64,000 nucleotides of DNA from CAWVSB01 sp046710535 (GTDB lineage Bacteria; Pseudomonadota; Gammaproteobacteria; Pseudomonadales; CAWVSB01): assembly GCA_046710535.1 (NCBI GenBank), contig JBKEHH010000002.1, positions 62,001 to 126,000 of the forward strand. The letters are read 5' to 3'. The position numbers and the translations under genes are program-made. Shown here in pieces: positions 1-9,628 of the stretch; the first letter of the stretch is position 1, and the number at the start of each line of letters is the position of its first letter. The notes beneath the pieces are model-generated. The model made no database searches. It had not been told where the DNA came from and saw only the letters and a program-made list of their open reading frames with translations.

Positions 1-1388
1 TGCCGACATTCATTCTCGTCGCTAGGTGCAATCACCACCATATTAGGAATGCAGCGTAAATAGGTTAAGTCAAAAGCCCCCGCATGGGTGGCGCCATCTT
101 CGCCAACAAGGCCAGCTCTATCTATCGCAAATAGTACATCTAGATTCTGCAGCGCTACGTCATGCACTAGTTGATCATAGCCGCGCTGTAAAAATGTCGA
201 GTATATCGCTACTACCGGCTTTAATTCATCACATGCCATCCCCGCTGCTAAGGTTATGGCATGCTGCTCGGCAATTGCTACGTCAAAGTAGCGTTCAGGG
301 AAACGCTTGGCAAACTCCACCATGCCAGAGCCTTCGCACATAGCCGGAGTAATGCCTACTAGCTTACTGTCTTGCTCAGCCATATCACACAACCACTGAC
401 CAAAAATATCTTGGTATTTTTGTGTTGGAGCACTGGCATTTTTAGGCTTTACTTCAATTTTATTGATTGCATGATAGCCAACAGGATCTTTTTCTGCCGG
501 CGCAAAGCCCTTGCCTTTAGTCGTCATAATATGGAGTAGCTGCGGGCCTTTAAGGTCTCGCATGTTTTTTAGTGTATAAATCAGGGTATTAATATCATGG
601 CCATCGATTGGGCCAATATAATTAAAGCCCAATTCCTCAAACATCATCCCCGGTGCAACTAGGCCTTTAACATGTTCTTCCGCTTTTTGGACAAGATCTA
701 AGGCTGACGGAATTTTGGCTAAAACTTTCTTACTACCTTCTCTAAACTGAGTGTAAGGCTTGCTGGCCCAAATACGGCTAAAGTAAGTATTAAGTCCGCC
801 TTTGTTATGTCCAATAGACATCTGATTATCGTTCAGCACAACAAGCATGTCAGCATCAGTGTGGGCAGCGTGATTCAAGGCTTCAAAGGCCATGCCAGCG
901 GTCATTGCGCCGTCGCCAATTACCGCAGCCACTTTTCTGCCGCTGTTGTTATGTTTTGCGGCCAAGGCCATACCTAATGCGGCGCTTATACTAGTGCTTG
1001 AATGGCCAACGCCAAAAGTATCGTATTTACTTTCACTACGTTTTGGGAAGCCAGAAAGGCCGTCTTTTTGGCGAATTGAGAGCATTTCCTCGCGCCGGCC
1101 AGTTAGTATTTTATGAGGGTAGGTCTGATGTCCGACATCCCAAACAATGCGATCATCAGGCGTGTTGTACACATAATGTAATGCGATTGTTAGTTCAACA
1201 ACGCCTAGTCCAGCGCCAAAGTGACCACCTGTTTGGCCGGTGCTATAGAGTAAATATTCGCGTAATTCGTCGCATACTTGATCAAGTTGATCTTCTGATA
1301 GCTCGCGAAGCTGCTTAGTATCATCCACCGTGTCTAGCAAAGGTGTTGCTGGACGAGAAGCGGGAATAGTTTCAAACAGTTTACTCAT
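1..1388 (-). CDS. dxs: 1-deoxy-D-xylulose-5-phosphate synthase, C-terminus cut by window edge
   Basis: Condenses pyruvate and glyceraldehyde 3-phosphate to DXP, the thiamine-dependent first step of the MEP isoprenoid pathway in the cytoplasm. About 462 N-terminal residues are present, beginning MSKLFETIPASRPATPLL. The early GHFGAGLGVVELT block, the thiamine-diphosphate motif GDGAMTAG and the following NDNQMSIG are all readable, as is the start of the pyrimidine-binding domain (AEQHAITLAAG). The rest of the gene lies beyond base 1. It follows ispA on the same strand with about 80 bases between, so xseB-ispA-dxs is probably one operon, the usual gammaproteobacterial order. I am sure of the family. 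Confidence 0.97.
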   Translation of the reverse strand, partial: MSKLFETIPASRPATPLLDTVDDTKQLRELSEDQLDQVCDELREYLLYSTGQTGGHFGAGLGVVELTIALHYVYNTPDDRIVWDVGHQTYPHKILTGRREEMLSIRQKDGLSGFPKRSESKYDTFGVGHSSTSISAALGMALAAKHNNSGRKVAAVIGDGAMTAGMAFEALNHAAHTDADMLVVLNDNQMSIGHNKGGLNTYFSRIWASKPYTQFREGSKKVLAKIPSALDLVQKAEEHVKGLVAPGMMFEELGFNYIGPIDGHDINTLIYTLKNMRDLKGPQLLHIMTTKGKGFAPAEKDPVGYHAINKIEVKPKNASAPTQKYQDIFGQWLCDMAEQDSKLVGITPAMCEGSGMVEFAKRFPERYFDVAIAEQHAITLAAGMACDELKPVVAIYSTFLQRGYDQLVHDVALQNLDVLFAIDRAGLVGEDGATHAGAFDLTYLRCIPNMVVIAPSDENECR

Positions 1389-1466
1389 AAGATCTCAAAA
1401 TGCGCTGGCTACCTAGCTAAATACTTGCAAGAATCTAATTTTACCCCATGTATGGGTGAAGTGCGC

Positions 1467-2387
1467 CTAAAAATTTCGTTTAATAATATAGTCGGCCGAC
1501 TGTCTCAGCCCATTGGCGCTAGCACCAAAGCTCGCTAAAGCCGCGATTGCTTGTCGATGCAAATATGCCGCTTCTGCTTTGGTTTTTTCAAGTCCCATTA
1601 ATGAAGGGAAAGTTGATTTATTTTGCTCGATATCTGCGCCTTGTTGCTTGCCCAGTTGCTCAGTGGAGGACTCAATATCCAAAATGTCGTCTACCACCTG
1701 AAAGGCCAAGCCAATGGCATTAGCATAGTCATCTAATGCTTTTAACTGAGTATCGCTAGCACCTGCAGCGGTCGCTCCCAGTGCCACTGCTGCGCGAATA
1801 AGCGCGCCTGTTTTTAGCTGATGCATGCTGCGAAGATGGTCGGTAGTGATAACTTGGTCGGCTGCCTGTAAATCAATATACTGGCCTGCCACCATGCCGC
1901 GCACACCAGCGGCAGAGCTCAGTATTTTTATTAATTCTATTTTAGTCTGAGCAGTGCTGGTTTCCAGGTTCGCTAGTATTTCGAATGCAGCAGTATTGAG
2001 TGCGTCGCCGGCTAAAATAGCTGTCGCTTCATCAAATTTAATATGATTTGTTGACTGACCGCGACGTAAGTTGTCATCGTCCATGGCGGGTAAGTCATCA
2101 TGGATTAGTGAGTAGCAGTGAATACATTCAATTGCTGCCGCTATATTATCAATATCATCGATTAAATTTGTTCCTGCAATGGCTTCAGCCGCAGCATAAA
2201 CTAATAGCGGGCGTACTCTTTTACCGCCTGACAATAGGCTGTAATTGATGGCCTCGTTAAGAACTACGGTTAACTCAGGCATTTCTAAACTGCAATACAA
2301 AGAGCTGCTGTTATCAAATAATGAACGTAGTTTCGTTTCAATACGATTTGAGTATTGCGCTTGATAGTCTGAAAAAGACTGAGACAT
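1467..2387 (-). CDS. ispA: (2E,6E)-farnesyl diphosphate synthase
   Basis: Cytoplasmic prenyltransferase that adds isopentenyl diphosphate units to dimethylallyl and geranyl diphosphate to give farnesyl diphosphate, feeding quinone and undecaprenyl synthesis. At 306 residues it has the normal length. The GGKR diphosphate-binding site is at 54-57, the first Asp-rich motif DDLPAMDDD at 97-105, and the second (FQVVDDILD) near 229-237. It starts 3 bases after the xseB stop, so the two are translationally coupled, and dxs follows. Product and substrate make this a coherent isoprenoid operon. Confidence 0.97.
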   Translation of the reverse strand: MSQSFSDYQAQYSNRIETKLRSLFDNSSSLYCSLEMPELTVVLNEAINYSLLSGGKRVRPLLVYAAAEAIAGTNLIDDIDNIAAAIECIHCYSLIHDDLPAMDDDNLRRGQSTNHIKFDEATAILAGDALNTAAFEILANLETSTAQTKIELIKILSSAAGVRGMVAGQYIDLQAADQVITTDHLRSMHQLKTGALIRAAVALGATAAGASDTQLKALDDYANAIGLAFQVVDDILDIESSTEQLGKQQGADIEQNKSTFPSLMGLEKTKAEAAYLHRQAIAALASFGASANGLRQSADYIIKRNF

Positions 2388-2390
2388 ATA

Positions 2391-2633
2391 TTAGTCTTCG
2401 TCAGATTCGGTAAAAGGTTTTAATTCAATATTGGCTTGTTTTTCTATTAGAGTCTGAATTTTTTGCTCGGCTTTATTAAGCGATTCTTGGCAGGTCTTAG
2501 TCAGATTTACCCCATGTTCGAACGCTTTTAGTGATTCTTCTAGCGACAAATCACCTACTTCTAACTGCTGCACAATTGCCTCAAGTTCGCTTAATGTATC
2601 TTCGAAATTGGCATTAGATTTTACTTTGATCAT
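2391..2633 (-). CDS. xseB: Exodeoxyribonuclease VII small subunit
   Basis: Small subunit of exonuclease VII, which degrades single-stranded DNA bidirectionally together with XseA (not in this window). The 80-residue protein has the family signature FEDTLSELEAIVQQLE at 10-25 and the LEESLKAFEHGV block at 31-42, forming the predicted two-helix hairpin, with an acidic C-terminal tail. It is the first gene of the xseB-ispA-dxs set, a very common gammaproteobacterial arrangement. Length and motif both agree. Confidence 0.95.
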   Translation of the reverse strand: MIKVKSNANFEDTLSELEAIVQQLEVGDLSLEESLKAFEHGVNLTKTCQESLNKAEQKIQTLIEKQANIELKPFTESDED

Positions 2634-2694
2634 TTACTGTTCTCTTTTAACTACTAGTGCGTTAGATGGTAAGTTTAACAGGGTTTCTGTGTTT

Positions 2695-3222
2695 TTAGCT
2701 GGGTGGAAATTTGCTAAGAATTTTCGTCACCACTGATGACAGTGCTGCGCTTTTCTCATCTGGGTCACTACCCTCACCAAGCTTAAAAGTGTCTTGTGCT
2801 TGCCAAACTAATTGACCAGTAAGCGTCGTTATTGATATTTTTAGTGCATAAGTGATTTTGTTGCTGCCGACGGGGAAGCTGACTCCAACGCCTAATCTGG
2901 GCTTCCAGCTGCCAGTTGAGGCTCCAACCGATACGCTGGGCTTTTCTTTCGCTTGGCGCATGCCGTCAGATAAGGCATGGGTTACCCGAAAGTCCGCGCT
3001 CTGATAATCGCGACTGAAGTTTTTTGTTGTTAGATCATTAGTTATAAGAGAGTCCAATCGTTTGTCCATTAAATCTTCGCTTGGCCTAGCGGCGCTGACA
3101 GTAAATGATTGTAGTTGAGCGAAGACATATTCGGCGTCGTAGTCGTAAGATACTTTTGAGGCACAGGCGCTAATTAGACTTATTAATCCGACTAAAACTA
3201 TATGTTTAGGTAGCAATGTCAT
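2695..3222 (-). CDS. DUF4136 domain lipoprotein
   Basis: Probable outer-membrane-associated lipoprotein of 175 residues. It has a hydrophobic signal segment ending in a lipobox (LISACAS, Cys near residue 20), then the DUF4136-like order: a beta-rich N-terminal part (YDYDAEYVFAQLQSFTV), a D.R.TH..L strand (SADFRVTHALSDG), and a C-terminal strand on conversion of the bound protein (TGQLVWQAQDTFKLGE) ending in an AA...V.KIL.KFPP helix. No enzymatic function is known for the family. It is divergent from the TatT-TRAP genes across about 145 bases, so a shared regulatory region is possible but nothing shows functional linkage. Confidence 0.75.
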   Translation of the reverse strand: MTLLPKHIVLVGLISLISACASKVSYDYDAEYVFAQLQSFTVSAARPSEDLMDKRLDSLITNDLTTKNFSRDYQSADFRVTHALSDGMRQAKEKPSVSVGASTGSWKPRLGVGVSFPVGSNKITYALKISITTLTGQLVWQAQDTFKLGEGSDPDEKSAALSSVVTKILSKFPPS

Positions 3223-3368
3223 TGGCTATCTCTCTTTTGACGATTAGTTGTTTGGTAATGCCTTTCATTTCCCCCAGCGCGGGCTGGAAGGTATAATAAT
3301 CGCCTTTATATTCACAGTAAGAAATTTTAATGAGAGATAGTCTCATAAAAAGCATTAGAGGAAAATTA

Positions 3369-4211
3369 ATGCGCAGTATTTTATTGCTAGGGTTATTCAC
3401 AATAAGTGGTTGCGCAAGTCTTATTTCGTCCCAAGTGGGTGGACTAGCCAACAACCTATCTGCAGCCATTTATAACAATAACGATCTGGAGTCAGTTGGC
3501 CAAGCTATCCCCACGTTTCTGATCTTAATAGACGGTTTAATAGAGTCTAGCCCTGATAGTGAAACAATGCTTAGGGCTGGCGCACAACTTAATGATGCTT
3601 ATGCTGGCGGATTTGTCAGTGATGTTGAGCGTAAAAAGAAACTGACAGACAAGTCGCTGGCTTATGCAAAATCAGCTTTATGTGCAAATGAAGACGATTT
3701 TTGTGAGTTAGCTGAACGGCCATATCAAGAGTTTTTAGAGCAACTAGCTGCGAGTGACGAAGGTAATGTCGACTATATTTACACCTTAGGTGTTAGCTGG
3801 TTAAGCTGGATTCAAGCACATAGCGATGACTGGTCGGCAATTACTGGGTTGGCAAAAGTTGAAGCCTTATTAAAGCGAGTGGTAGAGCTAGATGATAGTT
3901 ATGAAGATGGCAGTGCTCATTTATTTCTAGGCGGTATTGCCACCTTGTTACCACAAGCTCTAGGCGGCAAGCCTGAAGAAGGCAGAAAGCACTTTGACAA
4001 AGCCGTAGAGTATTCTGATGGTAATAATTTAATGGCGAAAGTTGTTTATGCGCAAATGTATGCTCGTCTAGTGTTTGATCAAGAGCTGCATGACCGCTTA
4101 TTAAACGAAGTGTTGTCAGCCGATCCTAATGTGAGAAATTTTGTATTAATGAATACATTGGCCCAGCGAGATGCTAAAAAGCTGCTGGCCAGCTCGCCCG
4201 ATTATTTTTAA
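3369..4211 (+). CDS. TRAP transporter TatT-component lipoprotein
   Basis: Periplasmic lipoprotein of 280 residues resembling the T component of TRAP transporters (the Treponema Tp0956 family), an all-helical TPR-like protein thought to bind the substrate-binding subunit. I choose the ATG at 3369 because AGAGGA lies just upstream and the resulting N-terminus is a clean lipoprotein signal (LLGLFTISGCAS). An in-frame ATG at 3330 would add 13 charged residues before the signal. Helical repeats with A..LF.GG and Y.......D...A.KHF.KAV patterns follow. The DctP subunit starts 10 bases downstream, and DctQ and DctM complete the operon. Substrate is unknown. Confidence 0.85.
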   Translation: MRSILLLGLFTISGCASLISSQVGGLANNLSAAIYNNNDLESVGQAIPTFLILIDGLIESSPDSETMLRAGAQLNDAYAGGFVSDVERKKKLTDKSLAYAKSALCANEDDFCELAERPYQEFLEQLAASDEGNVDYIYTLGVSWLSWIQAHSDDWSAITGLAKVEALLKRVVELDDSYEDGSAHLFLGGIATLLPQALGGKPEEGRKHFDKAVEYSDGNNLMAKVVYAQMYARLVFDQELHDRLLNEVLSADPNVRNFVLMNTLAQRDAKKLLASSPDYF

Positions 4212-4221
4212 GGAACATGGC

Positions 4222-5238
4222 ATGAAAGTAAGGTCAATTGCTTGTAGTTTTATCGCTGGTACGCTAATGACGGTGGCGGTGAACTCATCGGCGGCAGTGT
4301 TTAAGATAGCGACAGTGTCGCCAGACGGAACTAGTTGGATGAAGTCGATGCGCTCAGCAGCAGCTGATATTACTGTGCAGACTGATGGCCGGGTTAAGTT
4401 TAAGTTTTACCCTGGCGGCGTTATGGGTAATGACAAAGCGGTGATGCGAAAAATACGTATTGGTCAATTGCAAGGGGCAGCAGTACCCGGTGGTGCGATG
4501 GCTGGCGTCGCGCCAGATTCACTAATTTATACTTTGCCATTAAAATTCAAAAGCTTTGCTGAAATCGACTATGTTCGTCAGCGCATGGATAGTCGGATTG
4601 TTGCCGATGTAGAGAGAGGTGGCTTTGTGAACTTCGGCTTGGCTGAAGGGGGTTTTGCTTATGTAATGGCTAAGCGACCAATTGCTAGCGTTGAAGAATT
4701 GAAAAAAGGTAAGGTTTGGATTCCTAGCGGCGATAAAGCTGCGTTAGATGCCGTACAAAGCTTTGGTGTTTCACCAGTGCCGTTATCACTGGCTGATGTA
4801 TTAGCAGGTTTGCAAACAGGGCTTATTGATACTGTGGCTACATCGCCTATTGGCGCGATTGCATTGCAATGGCATACACAAATTAGCCATATGACTGACT
4901 TGCCAATCATGTATTTTTACGCTTTGTTAGCGATTGATAAGAAGGTGTTTATGCGCTTGCCCGCCGATGATCAAAAGATTGTTCGCACAGTAATGTCGCA
5001 GGCTTATAAAACAATTGATGCGCAGAACAGGAAAGATAACGAGTCTGCTTATAATGCACTGTTGCAACAAGGTATTGAGCTTGTAGAGCCATCTGCTGAA
5101 GAGATTAGCGAGTGGTATAGCAAAGCGGTAATTGCGCAACAGCAAGCTGTTACAGAACGTTTCTTTTCACCAGCTATTGCTGATGAATTAGATCGATATC
5201 TGCAAGACTATCGTCAGCAGAATCTAGCGCAAGAGTAA
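4222..5238 (+). CDS. TRAP transporter substrate-binding protein (DctP family)
   Basis: Secreted periplasmic receptor of a tripartite ATP-independent (TRAP) transporter. The chosen ATG at 4222 has an AAGGA Shine-Dalgarno and gives a signal peptide (residues 1 to about 22, cut near SSAA) before KIATVSPDGTSWMK. The 338-residue length is typical of DctP. The family-conserved arginine region, the G..GGFAYVMAKRPI hinge strand and LQTGLIDTVATSP are present. It sits between the TatT lipoprotein and the two permease subunits with intervals of only 4 to 10 bases. The ligand cannot be predicted; sequence style is nearer to the TatT-linked DctP group than to C4-dicarboxylate receptors. Confidence 0.92.
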   Translation: MKVRSIACSFIAGTLMTVAVNSSAAVFKIATVSPDGTSWMKSMRSAAADITVQTDGRVKFKFYPGGVMGNDKAVMRKIRIGQLQGAAVPGGAMAGVAPDSLIYTLPLKFKSFAEIDYVRQRMDSRIVADVERGGFVNFGLAEGGFAYVMAKRPIASVEELKKGKVWIPSGDKAALDAVQSFGVSPVPLSLADVLAGLQTGLIDTVATSPIGAIALQWHTQISHMTDLPIMYFYALLAIDKKVFMRLPADDQKIVRTVMSQAYKTIDAQNRKDNESAYNALLQQGIELVEPSAEEISEWYSKAVIAQQQAVTERFFSPAIADELDRYLQDYRQQNLAQE

Positions 5239-5242
5239 GCTT

Positions 5243-5725
5243 GTGAATCACTTAGTTGTGTTGTTGCACAAACTTGAAAATACGTTGCTTTATAGTCTAG
5301 TTACCGGCTTAGTGTCGATTTCACTGCTGCAGATATTGCTGCGTAATTTTCACGATAGTGGCATTTACTGGGGTGACTCAGCGCTGCGAGTGCTGGTTTT
5401 TTGGTTGGCCATGGTCGGCGCAATGGTCGCTAGTCGTGAAATTGGGCATATCTCTATTGATGCGTTGACACACTACCTGTCGCCTTTATGGCGCAGAATA
5501 ACGGCTATAAGTGCTAGTGTCTTTAGTGCGTCGGTATGTTTTATCGCTGCATGGCATTGTTATCTCTTTGTCCAAGACGAACGCCAATTTGGCGATATCG
5601 CCTTTGCCAATATTCCGGTGTGGTGGTGTGAAGCGATTATGCCACTGTCTCTATTTGTTATCGGCTTGCGTTTCTTAATACAAATATTCTCGCCTCTTTC
5701 TCAAACGTCTGAGCAGGACACTTGA
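5243..5725 (+). CDS. TRAP transporter small permease subunit (DctQ family)
   Basis: Inner-membrane small subunit of the TRAP transporter, 160 residues with four predicted membrane helices. The conserved WGDSALRVLVFWLAMVGA segment and the RE..HI.ID helix-capping motif (SREIGHISID) are the hallmarks of DctQ proteins. The start is GTG at 5243, 4 bases after the dctP stop. The stop codon overlaps the start of the large permease gene (TGATG), so the two subunits are probably translationally coupled. Confidence 0.92.
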   Translation: MNHLVVLLHKLENTLLYSLVTGLVSISLLQILLRNFHDSGIYWGDSALRVLVFWLAMVGAMVASREIGHISIDALTHYLSPLWRRITAISASVFSASVCFIAAWHCYLFVQDERQFGDIAFANIPVWWCEAIMPLSLFVIGLRFLIQIFSPLSQTSEQDT

Positions 5726-7005
5726 TGGAAACTTATTTTGCTATAGCCGCCATCTTGTTGTTGGCTGTCATGGGCGCGCCTATATTTGTGGTACTGCTGT
5801 CGTTGGCTATGTTTGGTTTTTACATCTCTGATGTGCCGTTAATGATTGTGGCGGTAGAGCTTTACCGTATTAGTGATACGCCGCTGTTATTGGCTTTGCC
5901 CCTATTTACACTGGCTGGCTACCTGTTGGCTGAAAGTCAAAGCTCCACTCGCTTAGTGAATGTAACGCAGGCGCTAATTGGTTGGTTGCCGGGTGGCTTG
6001 TCGATTATTGCATTTGTAACTTGCGCTCTATTTACCGCCTTTACCGGCGCGTCGGGTGTCACTATTGTTGCCGTCGGTGCCTTGTTATATCCCGCCTTAA
6101 AACAAGTTGGTTATAGCGAGCGTTATAGTTTGGGTTTGGTGACAACCTCGGGCAGTTTGGGATTATTGTTAGCACCCTCATTACCGTTAATTTTATATGG
6201 AATTATTGCTCAGCAAATGGGCGTTGGGCCATCATTTACTATCCAGCAATTATTTGTCGCGGGATTAATGCCAGCAGCATTAATGTTGATTATGTTATCA
6301 GTGTGGAGTTGGTGGATTCATCGCGGTAAAAATATTGCGATGCAAAAATTTACTACCCAAGAATTAAAAGCTGCCTTATGGGCTGCCCGCTGGGAAATTC
6401 CTTTGCCGGCATTAGTTATCGGCGGTATTTACGGTGGTTTTTTTGCGGTATCAGAAACCGCTGCGGTTATTTTACTGTATGTTTTTGTTGTCGAAGTTTT
6501 TATTTACAAAGAAATAAGTTTGGCACAACTGCCGATTGTTATTCGTCAAGCGGTAGCGATGGTGGGTGGTATTATTCTAATTTTGGGAGTGTCGCTGGCA
6601 TTAACCAATGTGTTGATTGATGCTGAAATTCCTTCCAAAGCATTTGACTTAGTCCAGTCGAATATAGAAAGTAAGTGGGCTTTTCTAATCTTTCTCACTT
6701 TGTTCTTGCTGGTGTTAGGGGCAATATTAGACATTTTTTCTGCCATAGTAATTATGGTGCCAATCTTGCTGCCAATTGCAGTGGCTTACGGTATCCACCC
6801 TGTTCATTTGGGCATAATTTTCTTGGCGAATATGCAAATAGGTTATTTTACCCCGCCTGTAGGCATGAATTTATTTATTGCGAGTTATCGATTTGGTAAA
6901 CCAATAACTGAATTATACCGCGCCGCATTGCCATTTATGGGGGTATTAATCGTAGCGTTGTTGTTGATCACTTACATTCCTTGGTTGAGTTTAGGTCTGA
7001 TCTAA
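5725..7005 (+). CDS. TRAP transporter large permease subunit (DctM family)
   Basis: Inner-membrane sodium-coupled transport subunit, 426 residues, with about 12 hydrophobic segments. Diagnostic stretches are the early PLFTLAGYLLAES, the re-entrant FTGASGVTIVAVG loop, and the C-terminal LANMQIGYFTPPVGMNLF block. I prefer ATG at 5725 overlapping the dctQ stop by one base; a TTG at 5722 is also in frame. A strong bidirectional terminator follows at about 7030, closing the tatT-dctPQM operon. The set contains every TRAP subunit, so it is likely functional. Confidence 0.94.
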   Translation: METYFAIAAILLLAVMGAPIFVVLLSLAMFGFYISDVPLMIVAVELYRISDTPLLLALPLFTLAGYLLAESQSSTRLVNVTQALIGWLPGGLSIIAFVTCALFTAFTGASGVTIVAVGALLYPALKQVGYSERYSLGLVTTSGSLGLLLAPSLPLILYGIIAQQMGVGPSFTIQQLFVAGLMPAALMLIMLSVWSWWIHRGKNIAMQKFTTQELKAALWAARWEIPLPALVIGGIYGGFFAVSETAAVILLYVFVVEVFIYKEISLAQLPIVIRQAVAMVGGIILILGVSLALTNVLIDAEIPSKAFDLVQSNIESKWAFLIFLTLFLLVLGAILDIFSAIVIMVPILLPIAVAYGIHPVHLGIIFLANMQIGYFTPPVGMNLFIASYRFGKPITELYRAALPFMGVLIVALLLITYIPWLSLGLI

Positions 7006-7029
7006 ATACTTTGCCTAAGCCCCAGTTAT

Positions 7030-7058
7030 AAAAAAGGCCCGCAATGCGGGCCTTTTTT
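7030..7058. terminator. Bidirectional rho-independent terminator
   Basis: A G+C-rich hairpin (GGCCCG/CGGGCC arms around a short loop) has an A-run on its left and a T-run on its right. It lies between the convergent TRAP operon and TonB receptor gene and should end transcripts from both. Confidence 0.9.
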
Positions 7059-7070
7059 ATAACTTTTGAA

Positions 7071-9554
7071 TTACCATTTAAATATTAATTCAGCGCCATA
7101 CATTTTTGGTGGGTTGAAAACTATACCGCCAACTCCCGATGTGTCAGCAAGTGCAGTGCCGCCAATAATGTAGTCTTCATTGGTTAAGTTGGTGCCATAA
7201 AAAGCAACCATCCACTGCTCGTCAGGAATCCATGTTAAGCGTGCATCAACATTGTATTGCTTGTCTGCATACCACAAGTCACTGGCGCAGCTACCGGCAT
7301 CAAAACAATATTCCACCCCGTATTTCCAGCTTGCTTGTAGCCTAGGGATAATTGCTCCTATAGGTGTGATGATTTGATATTGTGCCGCTAGGAATACGGA
7401 TTTATCCGGTAAGCGCACCATATTTTCACCGCCTCTATCAATGGTGCATGCATTAACTGCTACTATACCGCCGACACTGTTCTGCGCGCAGCCTGTTGGC
7501 ACCACTCCGGCAGTGCCGGAGGTCAGCTGAGTGTCGGTAAACTTATCGAATTTACCATCATTAATGGAAGCATTTAATGTTAGCTCTAAATTTTCTATCG
7601 GTAAAAATGTAGTCTCTAATTCAATACCTTGAATTGTCGATTCATCAACATTGATGGTGGCACCTGAAGGGCTACCGGTATTGGGGTTAATAACAACGGT
7701 AGTGAATTGTTGGTCTTGATAAGACATATGAAACGCTGCGACGTTAAAGCGTAAGCGGTTCTCCCACATATCTAGTTTTAGGCCTAGCTCAAGATTCGTT
7801 ACAGTCTCTGGATCAAACTCTTCGATGTCACCGGTAGCTGCTTCTGATAAACCGCCCGAGCGGAAACCTTCACTATAGGTAAAATAGGTACTACCACTAT
7901 TGATAAAGCCCTCACCATCGAAAATATATTGAATACTAGCTTTGGGAGTGAAATCAGTATTCGAGACATCGCCTTCAATAGTGCCGCCTCGCGTCCAGTT
8001 GTAATCAGGACTGAATGAGAAGTCAGTCCCTTTAATCCATAAGCCTGCTCCAAGCTGAACTTCTGTAACCGGATCAGAGCCTGTCGATAAAGTAGCGCCG
8101 TCGACTAAAAGTGCTATTTCTTTGTACTCTCTAGTTTCCCAAGTGTATCTGGCACCAAGAGTTAAGCGCCATGACTCAGCAAACTCCCAATCTATTTCGG
8201 TATAAATCGCTGCCGATTTATTGTCGGTGGACGCTATGTTTGAATCACCACGAAAGCCAAATAAACCAGCTATCGCATTATCGTATGGTCCGATATAAGA
8301 AACTGTGCTGGAAGCATTGGTTTGCTCTTCAAAATAATAGAGTCCGCTAACATATTGCACGCTGCCATCGAGTGCTTCGCCGGTTAGTTGGAACTCTTGG
8401 CTAAACTGACCTGTATCACGACCGCCCCTGCTAGGGTGAACATTTTGCGTGCGGTGTAAGAAGGGAGCGGCGGTGTGATCAAGTTCATCATCTTGAGCCG
8501 CCTCAGTATTACGCCATGCGGTTATGCTTTTCAATGACGTCTCATCATTCAGTTCCCAGTCGGCGGTAAAGCTTAGCCCTTTGGTTTCGGCGTTATAGTC
8601 ACCGCCAATGTCACTTTGAATAACTCGAGGGTCACCTTTACCTGCATTTTCACTATCACGGCAAAAGTCCACGTAAGTTCTGCCCGTATCAGGTGTGATA
8701 TATAGCGTGTCAAAAAGCTGCGATTGCCAGCCACCGGCTGGGTTTAACACTTTACATTTTTGCGGTCGCGCTTTTTGAGCCGTCTTAGACCAATTAGCAT
8801 TTAAATCTAACGTTAACTCGTCAGACGGCAACCAGCGCAGCTGCCAAATCGCACTTAGTCTATCGGCATCTACATAGTCTTCGCCGTCTATTTCGTTTTT
8901 AATATAACCGTCGCTTTTCTTCGATACCATCGATAAACGAGTCATCCATTGGTCATTGATGGGGATGTTAACTGCTAGGTTGGCGTCTTGTGTGCCGTAG
9001 TTCCCCACCTTAACGCCTGCGCTGCCCTCAACTACTTCAGAAGGTCGGTTGGTGTTAAATACTAGCGCGCCTCCAGTAGTGTTCTTACCAAATAATGTTC
9101 CTTGTGGCCCTCGTAATACCTGCACGCTTTGTAAATCGTTTACATCTAATAGGGCGCCGTCGGCGCGAGAGAGATATACGCCGTCAATATAAATACCTAC
9201 CCCAGAGTCTAAGTTTGGTTCAGTGTTGCGCTGACCAACGCCGCGAATATAAATATTAGCGACGCCGCCGGAACCGTTACCGTTTTGCACCTCAATATTA
9301 GGGACAAGTTGGTTTAAATCTGCAAGAGTGGATGCCCCCGCCGCAGCGAGTTTGGCTGCTGAAAACGCACTAACCGCTACCGGTGATTCTTGTAGGCTTT
9401 CGGCTCGCTTTCTTGCGGTAACAATAACTTCTTCTAGTACTATTTGGGATTGAGCCAGAGCTGGGATGGATATAGTTGAAGCGATCGCCAGCGGGATTGC
9501 CGTTAGCTGAGGGATAAGTTTTCGAGTAAAATTAGTGCGCAGCCGTTTCTTCAT
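7071..9554 (-). CDS. TonB-dependent outer membrane receptor
   Basis: Outer-membrane beta-barrel receptor of 827 residues that imports an unknown ligand using TonB energy. It has a signal peptide ending near ALAQS, then a TonB box-like EEVIVTARKR and a plug domain (VQVLRGPQGTLFGKNTTGGA, GVYIDGVYLSR). The barrel runs to a C-terminal aromatic (ELIFKW), the usual BamA signal. I choose the ATG at 9554 because GAGG lies 6 bases upstream; an ATG at 9566 is also in frame. The style (SPVAVSAFSA, IRGVGQRN) matches the large receptor group of marine and sphingomonad bacteria that take up sterols, hydrocarbons or similar compounds. The adjacent TetR gene on the same strand may regulate it. Confidence 0.93.
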   Translation of the reverse strand: MKKRLRTNFTRKLIPQLTAIPLAIASTISIPALAQSQIVLEEVIVTARKRAESLQESPVAVSAFSAAKLAAAGASTLADLNQLVPNIEVQNGNGSGGVANIYIRGVGQRNTEPNLDSGVGIYIDGVYLSRADGALLDVNDLQSVQVLRGPQGTLFGKNTTGGALVFNTNRPSEVVEGSAGVKVGNYGTQDANLAVNIPINDQWMTRLSMVSKKSDGYIKNEIDGEDYVDADRLSAIWQLRWLPSDELTLDLNANWSKTAQKARPQKCKVLNPAGGWQSQLFDTLYITPDTGRTYVDFCRDSENAGKGDPRVIQSDIGGDYNAETKGLSFTADWELNDETSLKSITAWRNTEAAQDDELDHTAAPFLHRTQNVHPSRGGRDTGQFSQEFQLTGEALDGSVQYVSGLYYFEEQTNASSTVSYIGPYDNAIAGLFGFRGDSNIASTDNKSAAIYTEIDWEFAESWRLTLGARYTWETREYKEIALLVDGATLSTGSDPVTEVQLGAGLWIKGTDFSFSPDYNWTRGGTIEGDVSNTDFTPKASIQYIFDGEGFINSGSTYFTYSEGFRSGGLSEAATGDIEEFDPETVTNLELGLKLDMWENRLRFNVAAFHMSYQDQQFTTVVINPNTGSPSGATINVDESTIQGIELETTFLPIENLELTLNASINDGKFDKFTDTQLTSGTAGVVPTGCAQNSVGGIVAVNACTIDRGGENMVRLPDKSVFLAAQYQIITPIGAIIPRLQASWKYGVEYCFDAGSCASDLWYADKQYNVDARLTWIPDEQWMVAFYGTNLTNEDYIIGGTALADTSGVGGIVFNPPKMYGAELIFKW

Positions 9555-9628
9555 AGCAAACCTCATTATTATAATTGTTACTTACGCCCTGTTACTTATA
9601 GTAAGAGAGAGATAGCACAGTCTATAAA

